Source: Streptomyces xanthii (lineage in GTDB: Bacteria > Actinomycetota > Actinomycetes > Streptomycetales > Streptomycetaceae). Taken from it: 64,000 nucleotides of DNA. A model generated the notes under the pieces. That model was not told where the DNA came from and did not search any database. It worked only from the letters and a program-made list of their open reading frames with translations. Shown here in pieces: positions 1 to 8,114 of this stretch (the first letter of the stretch is position 1; each line of letters starts with the position of its first letter). The translations under genes and the position numbers were made by a program. The stretch is from the NCBI RefSeq assembly GCF_014621695.1, contig NZ_CP061281.1:1178001-1242000 (forward strand). Reading direction: 5' to 3'.

Positions 1-227
1 GCTCCGTGCCGGTGCACGCCGAGTCGCTGAAGAAGATCGTGCCGATCGGCAACGACGGCATCAAGAACCTCATGGACTGGAAGTTCGGCCCCGACGGCGC
101 GCTGTACGTCCTCGACTACGGGCGTGGCTTCTTCACCTCCGACGGCAAGTCGGCGCTGTGGAAGGTCACGTACACGGGCGGCGCGGCGACCCCGGCGGCC
201 GATCAGCTGGCCAGGAAGGGAGAGTGA
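1..227 (+). CDS. C-terminal end of secreted sugar dehydrogenase-like (ThuA/PQQ type) protein, 5' truncated
   Basis: The gene enters from the left edge; the reading frame starts at base 3 and stops at 225-227. The visible ~74 residues contain the FGPDGALYVLDYG motif and an LWKVTYTGG ending. These match the last blades of soluble glucose/sorbosone dehydrogenase beta-propellers, which in Streptomyces are often fused behind a ThuA-like domain in large secreted proteins. The next gene starts 2 bases after the stop, so the two are probably co-transcribed and act together on extracellular carbohydrate. The N-terminus, signal peptide and catalytic residues lie outside the window, so the exact family is inferred from the tail alone. 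Confidence 0.6.
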   Translation, partial: SVPVHAESLKKIVPIGNDGIKNLMDWKFGPDGALYVLDYGRGFFTSDGKSALWKVTYTGGAATPAADQLARKGE

Positions 228-229
228 CG

Positions 230-2443
230 ATGACGGACCGGCGCAGGCGAAGACTGTGGACGGCGCTGCTCGCCGCCCTGCTGATGTGCCTCGGGCTCGT
301 CGGCACGACGTCGACCGCGTACGGGCGGCCGGACGACACCCGGCAGGCCGCGGCCGAACAGGTGCTGACCTGGACTGCGGGCGACGACATCACCAAGTAC
401 GGGTCCGCGCCCACGACGGCGGTCGCGGGCAAGGCGACGATCGTGTTCGAGAACAGCGCGGCGACCGGCAACACGACGGGCATGCCGCACACGCTGACCT
501 TCGACGTCTCGGACCCCGAGTACAACAACGACGTCCCGCTGAACATCCTGGCGAACCCGAACGACGACCAGGGCGGCAAGCACTCCGTCGAGGTCACGCT
601 CTCCCCCGGGCGCTACCGCTACCACTGCACGATCCCGGGCCACAGCGGCATGCAGGGGATCCTCGTGGTGACGGACGGCGGGGGCGGTGAAGACACCACC
701 GCGCCCGAGACCTCCGCGAAGGCGGAGGGGCAGACGAACGCGGACGGCGCGTTCGTCGGCTCCGCGTCGGTGACCGTGTCCGCGACCGACGCCGGGTCGG
801 GCGTGGACCGGATCGAGTACGCCCTCGACGGCGGCGCGTACACGCCGTACACGGCGCCGGTCGTGGTGAACCAGGTCGGCGCGCACACCCTGAAGTACAA
901 GGCGACCGACAAGGCGGGCAACGCGGCCGAGGAGAAGTCGCTCGCCTTCACCGTGGTCGCGCCGCCGACGGACGACTCGACTCCGCCGGAGACGTCGGCG
1001 ACGGTCGCCGGTGAGAAGGACGCGAGCGGCGCGTACGTCGGCATGGCCACCGTGACGGTCTCGGCGTCGGACACCGGCTCCGGGGTCAACACGGTGGAGT
1101 ACGCGCTCGGCGCCGACGGCGCCTGGCAGCCGTACACCGCGCCCGTCATGGTCCACGAGCCGGGCGAGCACACGGTGCGCTACCGGGCGGCGGACAGGGC
1201 CGGCAACCAGGCTGCCGAGAAGTCCGTCACCTTCGAGGTCGTCGAGCCTCCGGCCGAGGACACGACGCCGCCGACGGTGTCACTGTCGGTCGCGGGCGAG
1301 AAGAACTCGGACGGCGCGTACATCGGCGACGCGCAGCTGACGCTGACGGCGACGGACGACGACTCGGGCGTCGCCACGGTCGAGTACTCGCTGGACGGCG
1401 GCCCCTATCTCGCCTACACCCAGCCCGTGGTGGTGGACCGGGTCGGCGCCCACTCGGTGGCGTACCGGGCGAGCGACAAGGCGGGGAACGCGTCGCAGGC
1501 GCAGACCTTCGTCTTCGCGGTCGCCTCGGGCGGCGGGGTGCCGGCGCCGAACTGCCCGGAGTACGACGAGCGTTCCACGGTGTTCGTCGGCACGGTCGAC
1601 ACGGGGGTGCCGAACCGGGTCACCGAGAACCGGTGCCGGATCAACGAGTTGATCGAGGACGAGAAGGAGTGGACGTCGCAGGCCCTCTTCCTCAAGCACG
1701 TGAAGACGGTCACCGACGGGCTTCTGAAGCAGGGCGTCATCGACCAGCGCGAGTACAACCGGATCAACCGGGCGGCGAAGCAGTCCGGGATCGGCAAGCC
1801 GGGACAGACCGAGGGCTACCGCAAGATCCTCGACGGCACCGAGGAGTCCTTCGCGCGCTGGGAGCAGGTCGGCGGCGGGAAGTTCGCGCTCAACGCGGAC
1901 GGCTCGATCACCAGCCGCACCGATGTCCAGGGCATGGGCATGCTGTGGTTCCCGGAGCGCAAGTACGGCGACTTCTCGCTGAAGCTCCAGTGGCGCGACG
2001 ACGCCCCGGGCACCGGCAACGCCAACGGCGGGGTCTTCGTCCGCTTCCCGTGGGTGCACGACAACCCCGAGGAGACGCGCCCGGAGTGGGTCGCCATCAA
2101 GTACGGCCACGAGGTGCAGGTGCTCGACCGGCCGGACGGCGACATGTACAAGACCGGTTCGATCTACGGCTTCGACCGGGTGGGGCTCGCGGGCGCGGGC
2201 GTCACCCAGAAGGGCACGTGGAACGACTACGAGATCAAGGTGGTGGACCAGCACTACTCGGTGTATCGCAACGGTGTGCTGATCAACGAGTTCGACAACA
2301 CCGGCGGCCAGGTCTTCGAGCCGCCGCGCTCGGACGACCCGGGCACCGACGGCCGGCGCTACGCCTCCGGCTACCTCGGGCTCCAGGTGCACAGCACGAC
2401 GGACGTCATCTCGTACCGCGACATCCGGATCAAGGAGCTGTGA
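230..2443 (+). CDS. Secreted cupredoxin / triple Ig-like repeat / DUF1080 (3-keto-disaccharide hydrolase-like) protein
   Basis: A 737-residue exported protein with an Arg-rich start and hydrophobic segment (residues 3-30). Residues ~45-147 form a plastocyanin/azurin-like domain with a full type-1 copper ligand set: His87, Cys133, His138 and Met141 in C-x4-H-x2-M spacing. Three ~100-residue repeats follow (about 152-245, 250-345, 350-440), each starting DxTxPxT/V and containing the D.GSGV..EYxLDG and ATDKAGN-type motifs of OmpL47/Ig-like bacterial domains. A linker leads to a C-terminal DUF1080/LamG-like sandwich (~530-737, GVFVRFP, EVQVLDR, YLGLQVH) of the kind found in 3-keto-glycoside hydrolases. 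Start ATG 230 is chosen because it follows a GGAAGGGAGAG ribosome site and precedes the signal peptide. Pairing with the upstream dehydrogenase-like gene suggests oxidative attack on sugars outside the cell; this is inference. Confidence 0.85.
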   Translation: MTDRRRRRLWTALLAALLMCLGLVGTTSTAYGRPDDTRQAAAEQVLTWTAGDDITKYGSAPTTAVAGKATIVFENSAATGNTTGMPHTLTFDVSDPEYNNDVPLNILANPNDDQGGKHSVEVTLSPGRYRYHCTIPGHSGMQGILVVTDGGGGEDTTAPETSAKAEGQTNADGAFVGSASVTVSATDAGSGVDRIEYALDGGAYTPYTAPVVVNQVGAHTLKYKATDKAGNAAEEKSLAFTVVAPPTDDSTPPETSATVAGEKDASGAYVGMATVTVSASDTGSGVNTVEYALGADGAWQPYTAPVMVHEPGEHTVRYRAADRAGNQAAEKSVTFEVVEPPAEDTTPPTVSLSVAGEKNSDGAYIGDAQLTLTATDDDSGVATVEYSLDGGPYLAYTQPVVVDRVGAHSVAYRASDKAGNASQAQTFVFAVASGGGVPAPNCPEYDERSTVFVGTVDTGVPNRVTENRCRINELIEDEKEWTSQALFLKHVKTVTDGLLKQGVIDQREYNRINRAAKQSGIGKPGQTEGYRKILDGTEESFARWEQVGGGKFALNADGSITSRTDVQGMGMLWFPERKYGDFSLKLQWRDDAPGTGNANGGVFVRFPWVHDNPEETRPEWVAIKYGHEVQVLDRPDGDMYKTGSIYGFDRVGLAGAGVTQKGTWNDYEIKVVDQHYSVYRNGVLINEFDNTGGQVFEPPRSDDPGTDGRRYASGYLGLQVHSTTDVISYRDIRIKEL

Positions 2444-2475
2444 GTCCCGTTCCGTGCGGGTGAGTCCGAGCCGGG

Positions 2476-3507
2476 TCAGTCCTCGTGTCTGGCCCGGCTC
2501 GGCTGTACGCGCTTGGGCTCGCCCGGCATCTTCGGGTACTCGGGCGGGTACGGCAGGTCGCCGAGGCCGCGGTCCTTCTCGTCCTTGTCGGCCAGTTCCA
2601 GGAGGGCCTCCAGGGAGTACCGCTCCTCGTCCATGCGGGCGTGCACGTCACCGACGTCGGCGTAGCGCTTGGGCATGGTCATGATGTCGAAGTCGCGGGG
2701 CAGCGCGTCGCCCACCTCGTCCCAGGTCAGCGGGGCGGAGACGGGGGCGTTGGGGCGGGCGCGGATCGAGTAGGCGGAGGCGATCGTGCGGTCGCGGGCC
2801 GTCTGGTTGAAGTCGACGAAGATCCGCTCGCCGCGCTCCTCCTTCCACCAGGCGGTGGTCACGTGGTCGGGCATCCGGCGCTCCAGCTCGCGGCCGCAGG
2901 CGATGGCGGCGCGGCGCACCTCGACGAAGGTCCAGCGCGGTTCGATGGGCACGAACACGTGCAGGCCGCGGCCGCCGGAGGTCTTGGGCCAGCCGCGCAA
3001 CCCGCCGAAGTCGTGGAGCACGGCGCGCAGTTCGCGGGCGGCGTGCACGGCGTCGCCGTACTCGGTGCCGGGCTGCGGGTCGAGGTCGATGCGCAGTTCG
3101 TCGGGGTGGTCGGGGTGGTCACGGCGCACGGGCCAGGGGTGGAACGTGAGCGTGCCGAACTGGGCGGCCCACAGGACGGCGGCCTGTTCGGTGGGGCACA
3201 TCTCGTCGGCGGTGCGGCCGGAGGGGAAGGTGATGGTGGCGGTGGGGATCCAGTCGGGCATGTTCTTGGCCGCGCGCTTCTGGTAGAAGTGCTCGCCGGT
3301 CAGGCCCTCCGGGTAGCGCTCCAGGGTGGTGGGGCGGTCGCGCAGAGCGCGCAGGATGCCGTCGCCGACGGCGAGGAAGTAGTTGGCGACGTCCAGCTTG
3401 GTGTAGCCCGTCGCTCCCCCGTCGGGAAAGTAGATCTTGTCGGGGCTGGACAGACGCACCGTCCGTCCGCCCGCCTCCAGCTCGACCGCCGTGCCCTTGC
3501 TGCCCAT
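2476..3507 (-). CDS. NHEJ polymerase, LigD polymerase-domain (PolDom) family, stand-alone
   Basis: A 343-residue archaeo-eukaryotic primase-type polymerase used in bacterial non-homologous end joining to fill or extend broken ends with ribonucleotides. The family core is intact: SPDKIYFP near the start, FYQKRAAKNMPDW, the catalytic LRIDLDPQPG with Asp141 and Asp143, and SGGRGLHVF (residues 178-185). Length fits a free polymerase domain; the ligase and nuclease modules of full LigD are absent. The DNA ligase gene is transcribed divergently 73 bp away, giving a two-gene split of the LigD activities. No Ku gene is visible in the window. The Lys/Arg-rich C-terminus (KMPGEPKRVQPSRARHED) may contact DNA. 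Confidence 0.93.
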   Translation of the reverse strand: MGSKGTAVELEAGGRTVRLSSPDKIYFPDGGATGYTKLDVANYFLAVGDGILRALRDRPTTLERYPEGLTGEHFYQKRAAKNMPDWIPTATITFPSGRTADEMCPTEQAAVLWAAQFGTLTFHPWPVRRDHPDHPDELRIDLDPQPGTEYGDAVHAARELRAVLHDFGGLRGWPKTSGGRGLHVFVPIEPRWTFVEVRRAAIACGRELERRMPDHVTTAWWKEERGERIFVDFNQTARDRTIASAYSIRARPNAPVSAPLTWDEVGDALPRDFDIMTMPKRYADVGDVHARMDEERYSLEALLELADKDEKDRGLGDLPYPPEYPKMPGEPKRVQPSRARHED

Positions 3508-3580
3508 GCGCCCACGCTAGGCCCAACGGACGAACCCCGCACACCGGGCGTCTTCCGCCCGTACGGGACAGAATCGGGGC

Positions 3581-4642
3581 ATGGATCTTCCCGTCATGCC
3601 GCCGGTCCGCCCGATGCTCGCGAAGTCCGCCGCGCGGATCCCGGCGGGGATGCACTACGAGGCGAAGTGGGACGGCTTCCGCGCGATCGTGTTCCGCGAC
3701 GGTCCCGAGATCGAGGTCACCAGCCGCACCACCAAGTCGCTGACCAGGTACTTTCCCGAGCTGGTGGCGGCGCTCGGGGAGCGGCTGCCCGAGCGGTGCG
3801 TGCTCGACGGGGAGATCGTCATCGCGCGGGACGGGAGGCTCGACTTCGACGCGCTGACCGAGCGGATCCACCCGGCCGAGTCCCGGGTGCGGACGCTCGC
3901 GGAGCGCACACCGGCGTCGTTCGTGGCCTTCGACGTGCTCGCGCTCGGCGACGAGTCCCTGGTGGACGCGCCGCTGAGCGAGCGCCGGGCACGCCTGGAG
4001 GAGGCGCTCGCGGGGGCCGACGCGCCGGTGCATCTCGCGCCGGCGACGACGGACGCGGAGCTGGCCCAGCGCTGGTTCGAGCAGTACGAGGGCGCGGGCC
4101 TGGACGGGGTCGTGGCGAAGCCGCTGGATCTGCGGTACCGGCAGGACGAGCGGCTGATGATCAAGGTCAAGCACGAGCGGACGGCGGACTGCGTGGTCGC
4201 CGGGTACCGCTTCCACAAGAGCGGTCCGGTCGTCGGCTCGCTGCTGCTCGGCCTGTACGACGACGCGGGCACGCTGCAGCACGTCGGGGTGTGCGCGGCG
4301 TTCACGATGAAGCGCCGCACCGAGCTGATCGCGGAGCTGGAGCCGCTGCGGATGGACGCTGCGGACGGGCATCCGTGGGCGGCGTGGGCCGACGCGGCCG
4401 CGCAGGAGAAGTCCCGGATGCCGGGGGCGACCAGCCGCTGGACCGGCAAGAAGGACTTGTCGTGGGTGCCGCTGCGCCCCGAGCGGGTGGCCGAGGTGGC
4501 GTACGAGCACATGGAGAACGGGGCCCGCTTCCGGCACACGGCACGCTTCCGGCGCTGGCGCCCGGACCGCACCCCGGAGAGCTGCACGTACGCGCAGCTG
4601 GACGAGCCGATGTCCTTCGACCTGGCGGACGTGCTGCGCTGA
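3581..4642 (+). CDS. ATP-dependent DNA ligase (LigC/LigD-ligase type)
   Basis: A 353-residue ATP-dependent ligase with the adenylation lysine motif EAKWDGFRAI (Lys29), motif III-like SFVAFDVLAL, motif IV DGVVAK and motif V MIKVKH, followed by an OB-fold domain ending in QLDEPMSFDL. Such ligases seal breaks in NHEJ or excision repair and use ATP, unlike the NAD-dependent replicative LigA. It is transcribed away from the polymerase-domain gene, with 73 bp holding both promoters. The two probably work on the same substrates; without Ku here, the partner must be elsewhere in the chromosome. Start ATG 3581 is the only good in-frame start near the N-terminal MPPVRPMLA motif. Confidence 0.93.
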   Translation: MDLPVMPPVRPMLAKSAARIPAGMHYEAKWDGFRAIVFRDGPEIEVTSRTTKSLTRYFPELVAALGERLPERCVLDGEIVIARDGRLDFDALTERIHPAESRVRTLAERTPASFVAFDVLALGDESLVDAPLSERRARLEEALAGADAPVHLAPATTDAELAQRWFEQYEGAGLDGVVAKPLDLRYRQDERLMIKVKHERTADCVVAGYRFHKSGPVVGSLLLGLYDDAGTLQHVGVCAAFTMKRRTELIAELEPLRMDAADGHPWAAWADAAAQEKSRMPGATSRWTGKKDLSWVPLRPERVAEVAYEHMENGARFRHTARFRRWRPDRTPESCTYAQLDEPMSFDLADVLR

Positions 4643-4744
4643 GCCCGGCGTGGTCCAGTCCCGGTTTTCGGCCAACCGCGGGCTCCTGTCACGCACGGGT
4701 CTTCCGGGTCCCGGGTGACGCCCCTATGCTCCTGCGCCCGTCGA

Positions 4745-4763
4745 GGCTTACCGCCGGTAAGCC
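4745..4763. promoter_or_regulatory. 19-bp perfect palindrome, candidate TetR-type operator
   Basis: The sequence GGCTTACCG-C-CGGTAAGCC has two perfect 9-bp arms about a single central base. It lies 24 bases upstream of the FAD oxidoreductase start and upstream of its ribosome site. The TTACCGCCGGTAA core looks like a dimeric TetR-family operator. It could also fold as a short hairpin ending the ligase transcript, but it lacks the long GC stem of the other terminators here. The cognate regulator is not identifiable. Confidence 0.5.
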
Positions 4764-4787
4764 CGGGGCGACGAGGGGGACGCGGGC

Positions 4788-6554
4788 ATGGCGGCGACAC
4801 GGCGCGGGTTCATGGCGGGGACGGGGGCGGCGGCCGCGGGGCTCGCGCTCTCGGGGGCGGCGGCTCCGGCGACGGCGGCGGACACCGAGGGCGAGCCGGG
4901 CGGTTCGGTGGCGGTGCTCGGCGGCGGGGTCGCGGGGCTGACCGCCGCGCACGAGCTGGCCGAGCGCGGGTTCGCGGTGACGGTGTACGAGCGCCGGGCG
5001 CTGGGCGGCAAGGCCCGCAGCATGGACGTGCCGGACAGTGCGAGGGGGGCGCGCAGACCGCTGCCGGGCGAGCACGGCTTCCGGTTCATCCCCGGCATCT
5101 ATCACAACCTGCCGGACACGATGCGCCGCATCCCGTTCCCCGGCAACGCGAACGGCGTCTGGGACAACCTCGTCGCCCCGCCCGAGATGATGTTCGCCCG
5201 CACCGGCCGCGAGGACATCCGGCTGCCGCTGCCCTGGCCCGGACACCAGCCGGCCCAGCTGGACCTGGACGACGTCCGGCGCGCGCTGACCGCGGTGCTC
5301 GACACCGCCGTGAACCTGCCGCTGACCGAGACCGCGTACTTCGTGAACCGCATCCTCGTCTTCCTCACCAGCTGCGACGAGCGCCGCGACGACCAGTGGG
5401 AGCGCACGCCGTGGTGGAACTTCACCCGCGCCGGCCAGATGTCGAAGGACTACCAGCGCATCCTCGCGGTCGGCGTGACCCGGAACATCGTGGCGACCAA
5501 GGCCGAGGAGGCGAGCACCCGCACGGTGGCCACGCTCCTGGAGGCGTTCGCGTTCAACGCCCTGGGCCGGGGCGCGGACGGCCCCCTCGACCGGATCCTC
5601 GACGCCCCCACGAACGAGGCGTGGATCGACCCCTGGGAGAAGCACCTGCGCTCGCTCGGCGTCGAGTTCCGCATCGGCTGGACCGTACGCGAACTCGCCT
5701 ACGGGGACGGCCGGATCACCAAGGCGGTCGTCGAGGACCCGGACGGCGTACGGCGTGACGTGACCGCCGACCACTACGTGCAGGCCATGCCCGTGGAGCA
5801 CGCGCGGGCCACCTGGGGTGCGCGACTCAAGGCGGCCGACCCTCAGTTGGCGGCGTGCGACCTGCTGGAGACGGACTGGATGACCGGCATCCAGTTCTAT
5901 CTGACCGAACGGCCCGACCTGCTCGACGGACACCTCAACTGCATCGACTCCCCTTGGTCGTTGACCGCCATCGCACAGGCCCGGCACTGGCCGGACCGCG
6001 ACTTCCCGGCCGAGTACGGGGACGGGGTCGCCGTCGACTGCCTGTCCGTGGACATCTCGGAATGGGACCGGCCGGGGATCCTGTACGGGAAGACCGCCAA
6101 GCAGTGCACCCGCGAGGAGGTCGCCAAGGAGGTGTGGGCGCAGCTCAAGGCCGCGCTGAACGACACGGGCCGCGCCCCGCTGAAGGACAGCACCCTGCAC
6201 ACCTGGTTCCTCGACCCGGGCGTCGACGGCCTCGGCACCCCGAACCCCACCAACGTGGACCAGCTCCTCATCCACCCCACCGGCACCTTCCACCACCGCC
6301 CCTCGGCCCGCACCGCGATCCCGAACCTCTACCTCGCGGGCGACTACGTGGCCGTACCGATCGACCTCGCGACGATGGAGGGCGCCAACACGTCCGCGCG
6401 GCTCGCCGTGAACGCGCTCCTCGACCGGACCGGCTCGGCCGCCGCCCGCTGCACGGTCCGGGCCCTGCACCGCGAGCCGGCGCTCGAACTCCTCAAGCGA
6501 CACGACCGCACCCGCTACCGACTGGGCCTGCGCAACGCCCTCGACCTGGGATGA
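4788..6554 (+). CDS. Tat-exported FAD-dependent oxidoreductase (phytoene desaturase / hydroxysqualene dehydroxylase-like)
   Basis: A 588-residue flavoprotein. The N-terminus ATRRGFMAGTGAAAAG followed by an Ala-rich hydrophobic stretch is a twin-arginine signal, so the folded FAD protein is probably exported. Residues ~38-70 carry the GGGVAGLTAAHELAERG dinucleotide motif followed by the YERRALGGKARS segment typical of carotenoid/amine-oxidase-type flavoproteins. The C-terminal NLYLAGDYVAVPIDLATMEGA motif is the FAD-binding closure of the same superfamily. The substrate cannot be deduced; relatives act on isoprenoids such as squalene derivatives. The ATG follows GAGGGGGA. It overlaps the downstream lipoprotein gene by 4 bases (ATGA), indicating translational coupling. 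Confidence 0.85.
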   Translation: MAATRRGFMAGTGAAAAGLALSGAAAPATAADTEGEPGGSVAVLGGGVAGLTAAHELAERGFAVTVYERRALGGKARSMDVPDSARGARRPLPGEHGFRFIPGIYHNLPDTMRRIPFPGNANGVWDNLVAPPEMMFARTGREDIRLPLPWPGHQPAQLDLDDVRRALTAVLDTAVNLPLTETAYFVNRILVFLTSCDERRDDQWERTPWWNFTRAGQMSKDYQRILAVGVTRNIVATKAEEASTRTVATLLEAFAFNALGRGADGPLDRILDAPTNEAWIDPWEKHLRSLGVEFRIGWTVRELAYGDGRITKAVVEDPDGVRRDVTADHYVQAMPVEHARATWGARLKAADPQLAACDLLETDWMTGIQFYLTERPDLLDGHLNCIDSPWSLTAIAQARHWPDRDFPAEYGDGVAVDCLSVDISEWDRPGILYGKTAKQCTREEVAKEVWAQLKAALNDTGRAPLKDSTLHTWFLDPGVDGLGTPNPTNVDQLLIHPTGTFHHRPSARTAIPNLYLAGDYVAVPIDLATMEGANTSARLAVNALLDRTGSAAARCTVRALHREPALELLKRHDRTRYRLGLRNALDLG

Positions 6555-7552
6555 CGGACCCCTCCAGCGGGTATGAACCGGGCGTGGACGCAAGTCGCAG
6601 ACGCGCCGCCCTCGTGGCGGGACTGCTCGCGGCGCTGCTCGCGGCCTGTACCCCCGGCGGGACGCCGCCCGATGGGGGCGACTCGTCGGGGCCGACGCAG
6701 GGCGGCGCCTCCGTGCTCGCCGTCAAGATCGACAACGTCGGGGTGGCGCGGCCGCAGACCGGGCTCGACCGCGCGGACGTGGTGTACGCGGAGCGGGTCG
6801 AGGGCGGGCTGAGCCGGCTCATGGCGGTGTACGGGACGCGGGTGCCGGAGGTCGTGGGGCCGGTGCGCAGCGCCCGCGAGACCGATCTCGAACTGCTGGG
6901 GCAGTTCTCGCGGCCCACGCTCGCCTTCTCGGGGGCGCAGCGCGCGCTGCTGCCGGCCATCGCGGCGGCCCCGCTGCGAGCGGTGACGCCGGACTCGGCG
7001 CCCGGCGGGGCGTTCTATCGCGGCGCGGACCGGCCGGCGCCGCACAATCTCTATCTCCGCCCGGGAAAACTCGACCGCGCGGTGTCGGGCACGAACGCGG
7101 GCACGCTCGCCGGGTTCACGTACGCGGCCCGGGTCCCCGAGGGCGGGCGCCCCACGTCCCAGCGCACGGTGAGCTTCCCCGCGGCCCGCTTCGACTTCAC
7201 GTGGTCGGGGCCGCAGCATCGCTGGCTCGTCTCGATGGACGGCCGCCCGGCGACCACGGCATCCGGCACCCGTCTCACGGCGGCGACGGTCGTCGTCCAG
7301 TACGTGGACATCCACGACTCCCGCCTCCACGACAAGCTGGGCAACGCCTCCCCGGTCTCCCGCACGGTGGGCTCGGGCAGGGCGGAGGTCCTCCGCGACG
7401 CCCGCGCCTACCCGTCCCACTGGACCCGCCCCACCCCCACCTCCCCCACCCACTTCACACCCCCGACGAACACGTCCCCTCTCCCCTTCGCGCCGGGCCC
7501 GACATGGATCCTCCTCGCACAGGCGCCGGGTACGGGCGGGGGCCGGGGCTGA
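6551..7552 (+). CDS. DUF3048 (YerB-like) lipoprotein
   Basis: A 333-residue lipoprotein. Residues 18-33 hold the signal peptide with lipobox LLAAC (Cys33), followed by a Gly/Ser/Asp spacer. The mature part has the DUF3048 hallmarks: VLAVKIDNVGVARPQTGLDRADVVYAERVEGGLSR, PVRSARETD and the late VVVQYVDIHDSR. The family is widespread in Gram-positives (YerB); its function is not established, and extracytoplasmic cell-envelope roles are presumed. The start overlaps the stop of the FAD oxidoreductase gene (ATGA). The last ~50 residues are Pro/Thr/Ser-rich and unusual for the family, so the stop may lie in a drifted or extended tail. Confidence 0.85.
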   Translation: MTDPSSGYEPGVDASRRRAALVAGLLAALLAACTPGGTPPDGGDSSGPTQGGASVLAVKIDNVGVARPQTGLDRADVVYAERVEGGLSRLMAVYGTRVPEVVGPVRSARETDLELLGQFSRPTLAFSGAQRALLPAIAAAPLRAVTPDSAPGGAFYRGADRPAPHNLYLRPGKLDRAVSGTNAGTLAGFTYAARVPEGGRPTSQRTVSFPAARFDFTWSGPQHRWLVSMDGRPATTASGTRLTAATVVVQYVDIHDSRLHDKLGNASPVSRTVGSGRAEVLRDARAYPSHWTRPTPTSPTHFTPPTNTSPLPFAPGPTWILLAQAPGTGGGRG

Positions 7553-7703
7553 TTCGACACCGAGGGTGGGCGAGCCCGGCAGAGGGCGAGCTTGTTTCGG
7601 CACCGGTACGGATGCGCTCCGCGAAGGCCCGGGGGCCGTACGAGGTCGGAGAGTCCGTCGCCGGGCGCGACCAGCCGCCCCTGGGGCGCACGGAGTGCGC
7701 TTT

Positions 7704-7724
7704 CAGGGGCGCGGGGAACTGCGC
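7704..7724 (+). repeat. Dispersed 21-bp intergenic repeat, copy 1
   Basis: Contains GGGGCGCGGGGAACTGCGC. Identical 21-bp copies occur at 33296-33316 (same strand), 39509-39529 (same strand) and 39403-39423 (opposite strand). All copies are intergenic. From memory this motif is common between genes in many Streptomyces genomes; its function is not known to me. Confidence 0.85.
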
Positions 7725-7890
7725 GAGCAACCACGACGCCGCGACACCCGGCGACGATGCTCGACCCCTACGGCGGCGGCGTTGGAGCGGAGGCCTGAAG
7801 AAGCCCGCGCCCGGGGAAACCGGGGTGCTGCCCAAGGCTGGGCAACCGGACACGCACCCCAGCGCCGCGGTGTCGCCCGAGGCCGGGTGC

Positions 7891-7917
7891 CGGGCCGACG
7901 CCCCCGGAGGGGGCGGG
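7891..7917. repeat. 27-bp hairpin-forming intergenic repeat, copy 1
   Basis: Contains the stem CGCCCCC-GGA-GGGGGCG. An identical 27-bp copy lies at 33415-33441. Here it starts 187 bp after the start of the 21-bp repeat, in the other spacer 119 bp after it, so the two form a composite element with a variable middle. Confidence 0.8.
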
Positions 7918-8114
7918 TGGGTGGGACAGGGGCTGGGGCCAAGGGCCCTCGGCACAACGCCGGGCGACCGTGGCCCGGACACGTGGCGCGGCGGACAGCG
8001 GCCCGCGACAGGGCACCGGCGAACGTGCCCCGAACCCCGGCGCGGGCCGCCGTGGCCCCGTACAGCAGGGCGCGGGCCCCACAACCGCTCCGGGTTCCGG
8101 CGGAGCCGCTGCCG

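Larger units (their letters stand above)
7553..8114. other. Repeat-rich 562-bp intergenic spacer, no supported gene
   Basis: Both flanking genes end here (convergent). Every frame gives only low-complexity Pro/Gly/Arg/Ala peptides without family resemblance. The spacer holds a 21-bp dispersed repeat (7704-7724) preceded by a small CGCAC/GTGCG hairpin, a TGCCCAAGGCTGGGCA stem near 7830, and a 27-bp GC-rich hairpin repeat (7891-7917). The same two repeats recur in the same order and orientation in the 33.1-33.6 kb spacer. No obvious long GC terminator stem is seen close to either gene end. Confidence 0.7.

Noticed and set aside
5855-6550. N-terminal extension of the DUF3048 lipoprotein upstream of 6551
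   Set aside because: It overlaps the FAD oxidoreductase in another frame, and the signal peptide with lipobox begins just after ATG 6551.
7553-8114. Remnant LuxR HTH downstream of the LAL-like ATPase
   Set aside because: All three minus-strand frames were read; none contains the LTPxExxVxxLxAxGxSNxEIA pattern or a degraded version.
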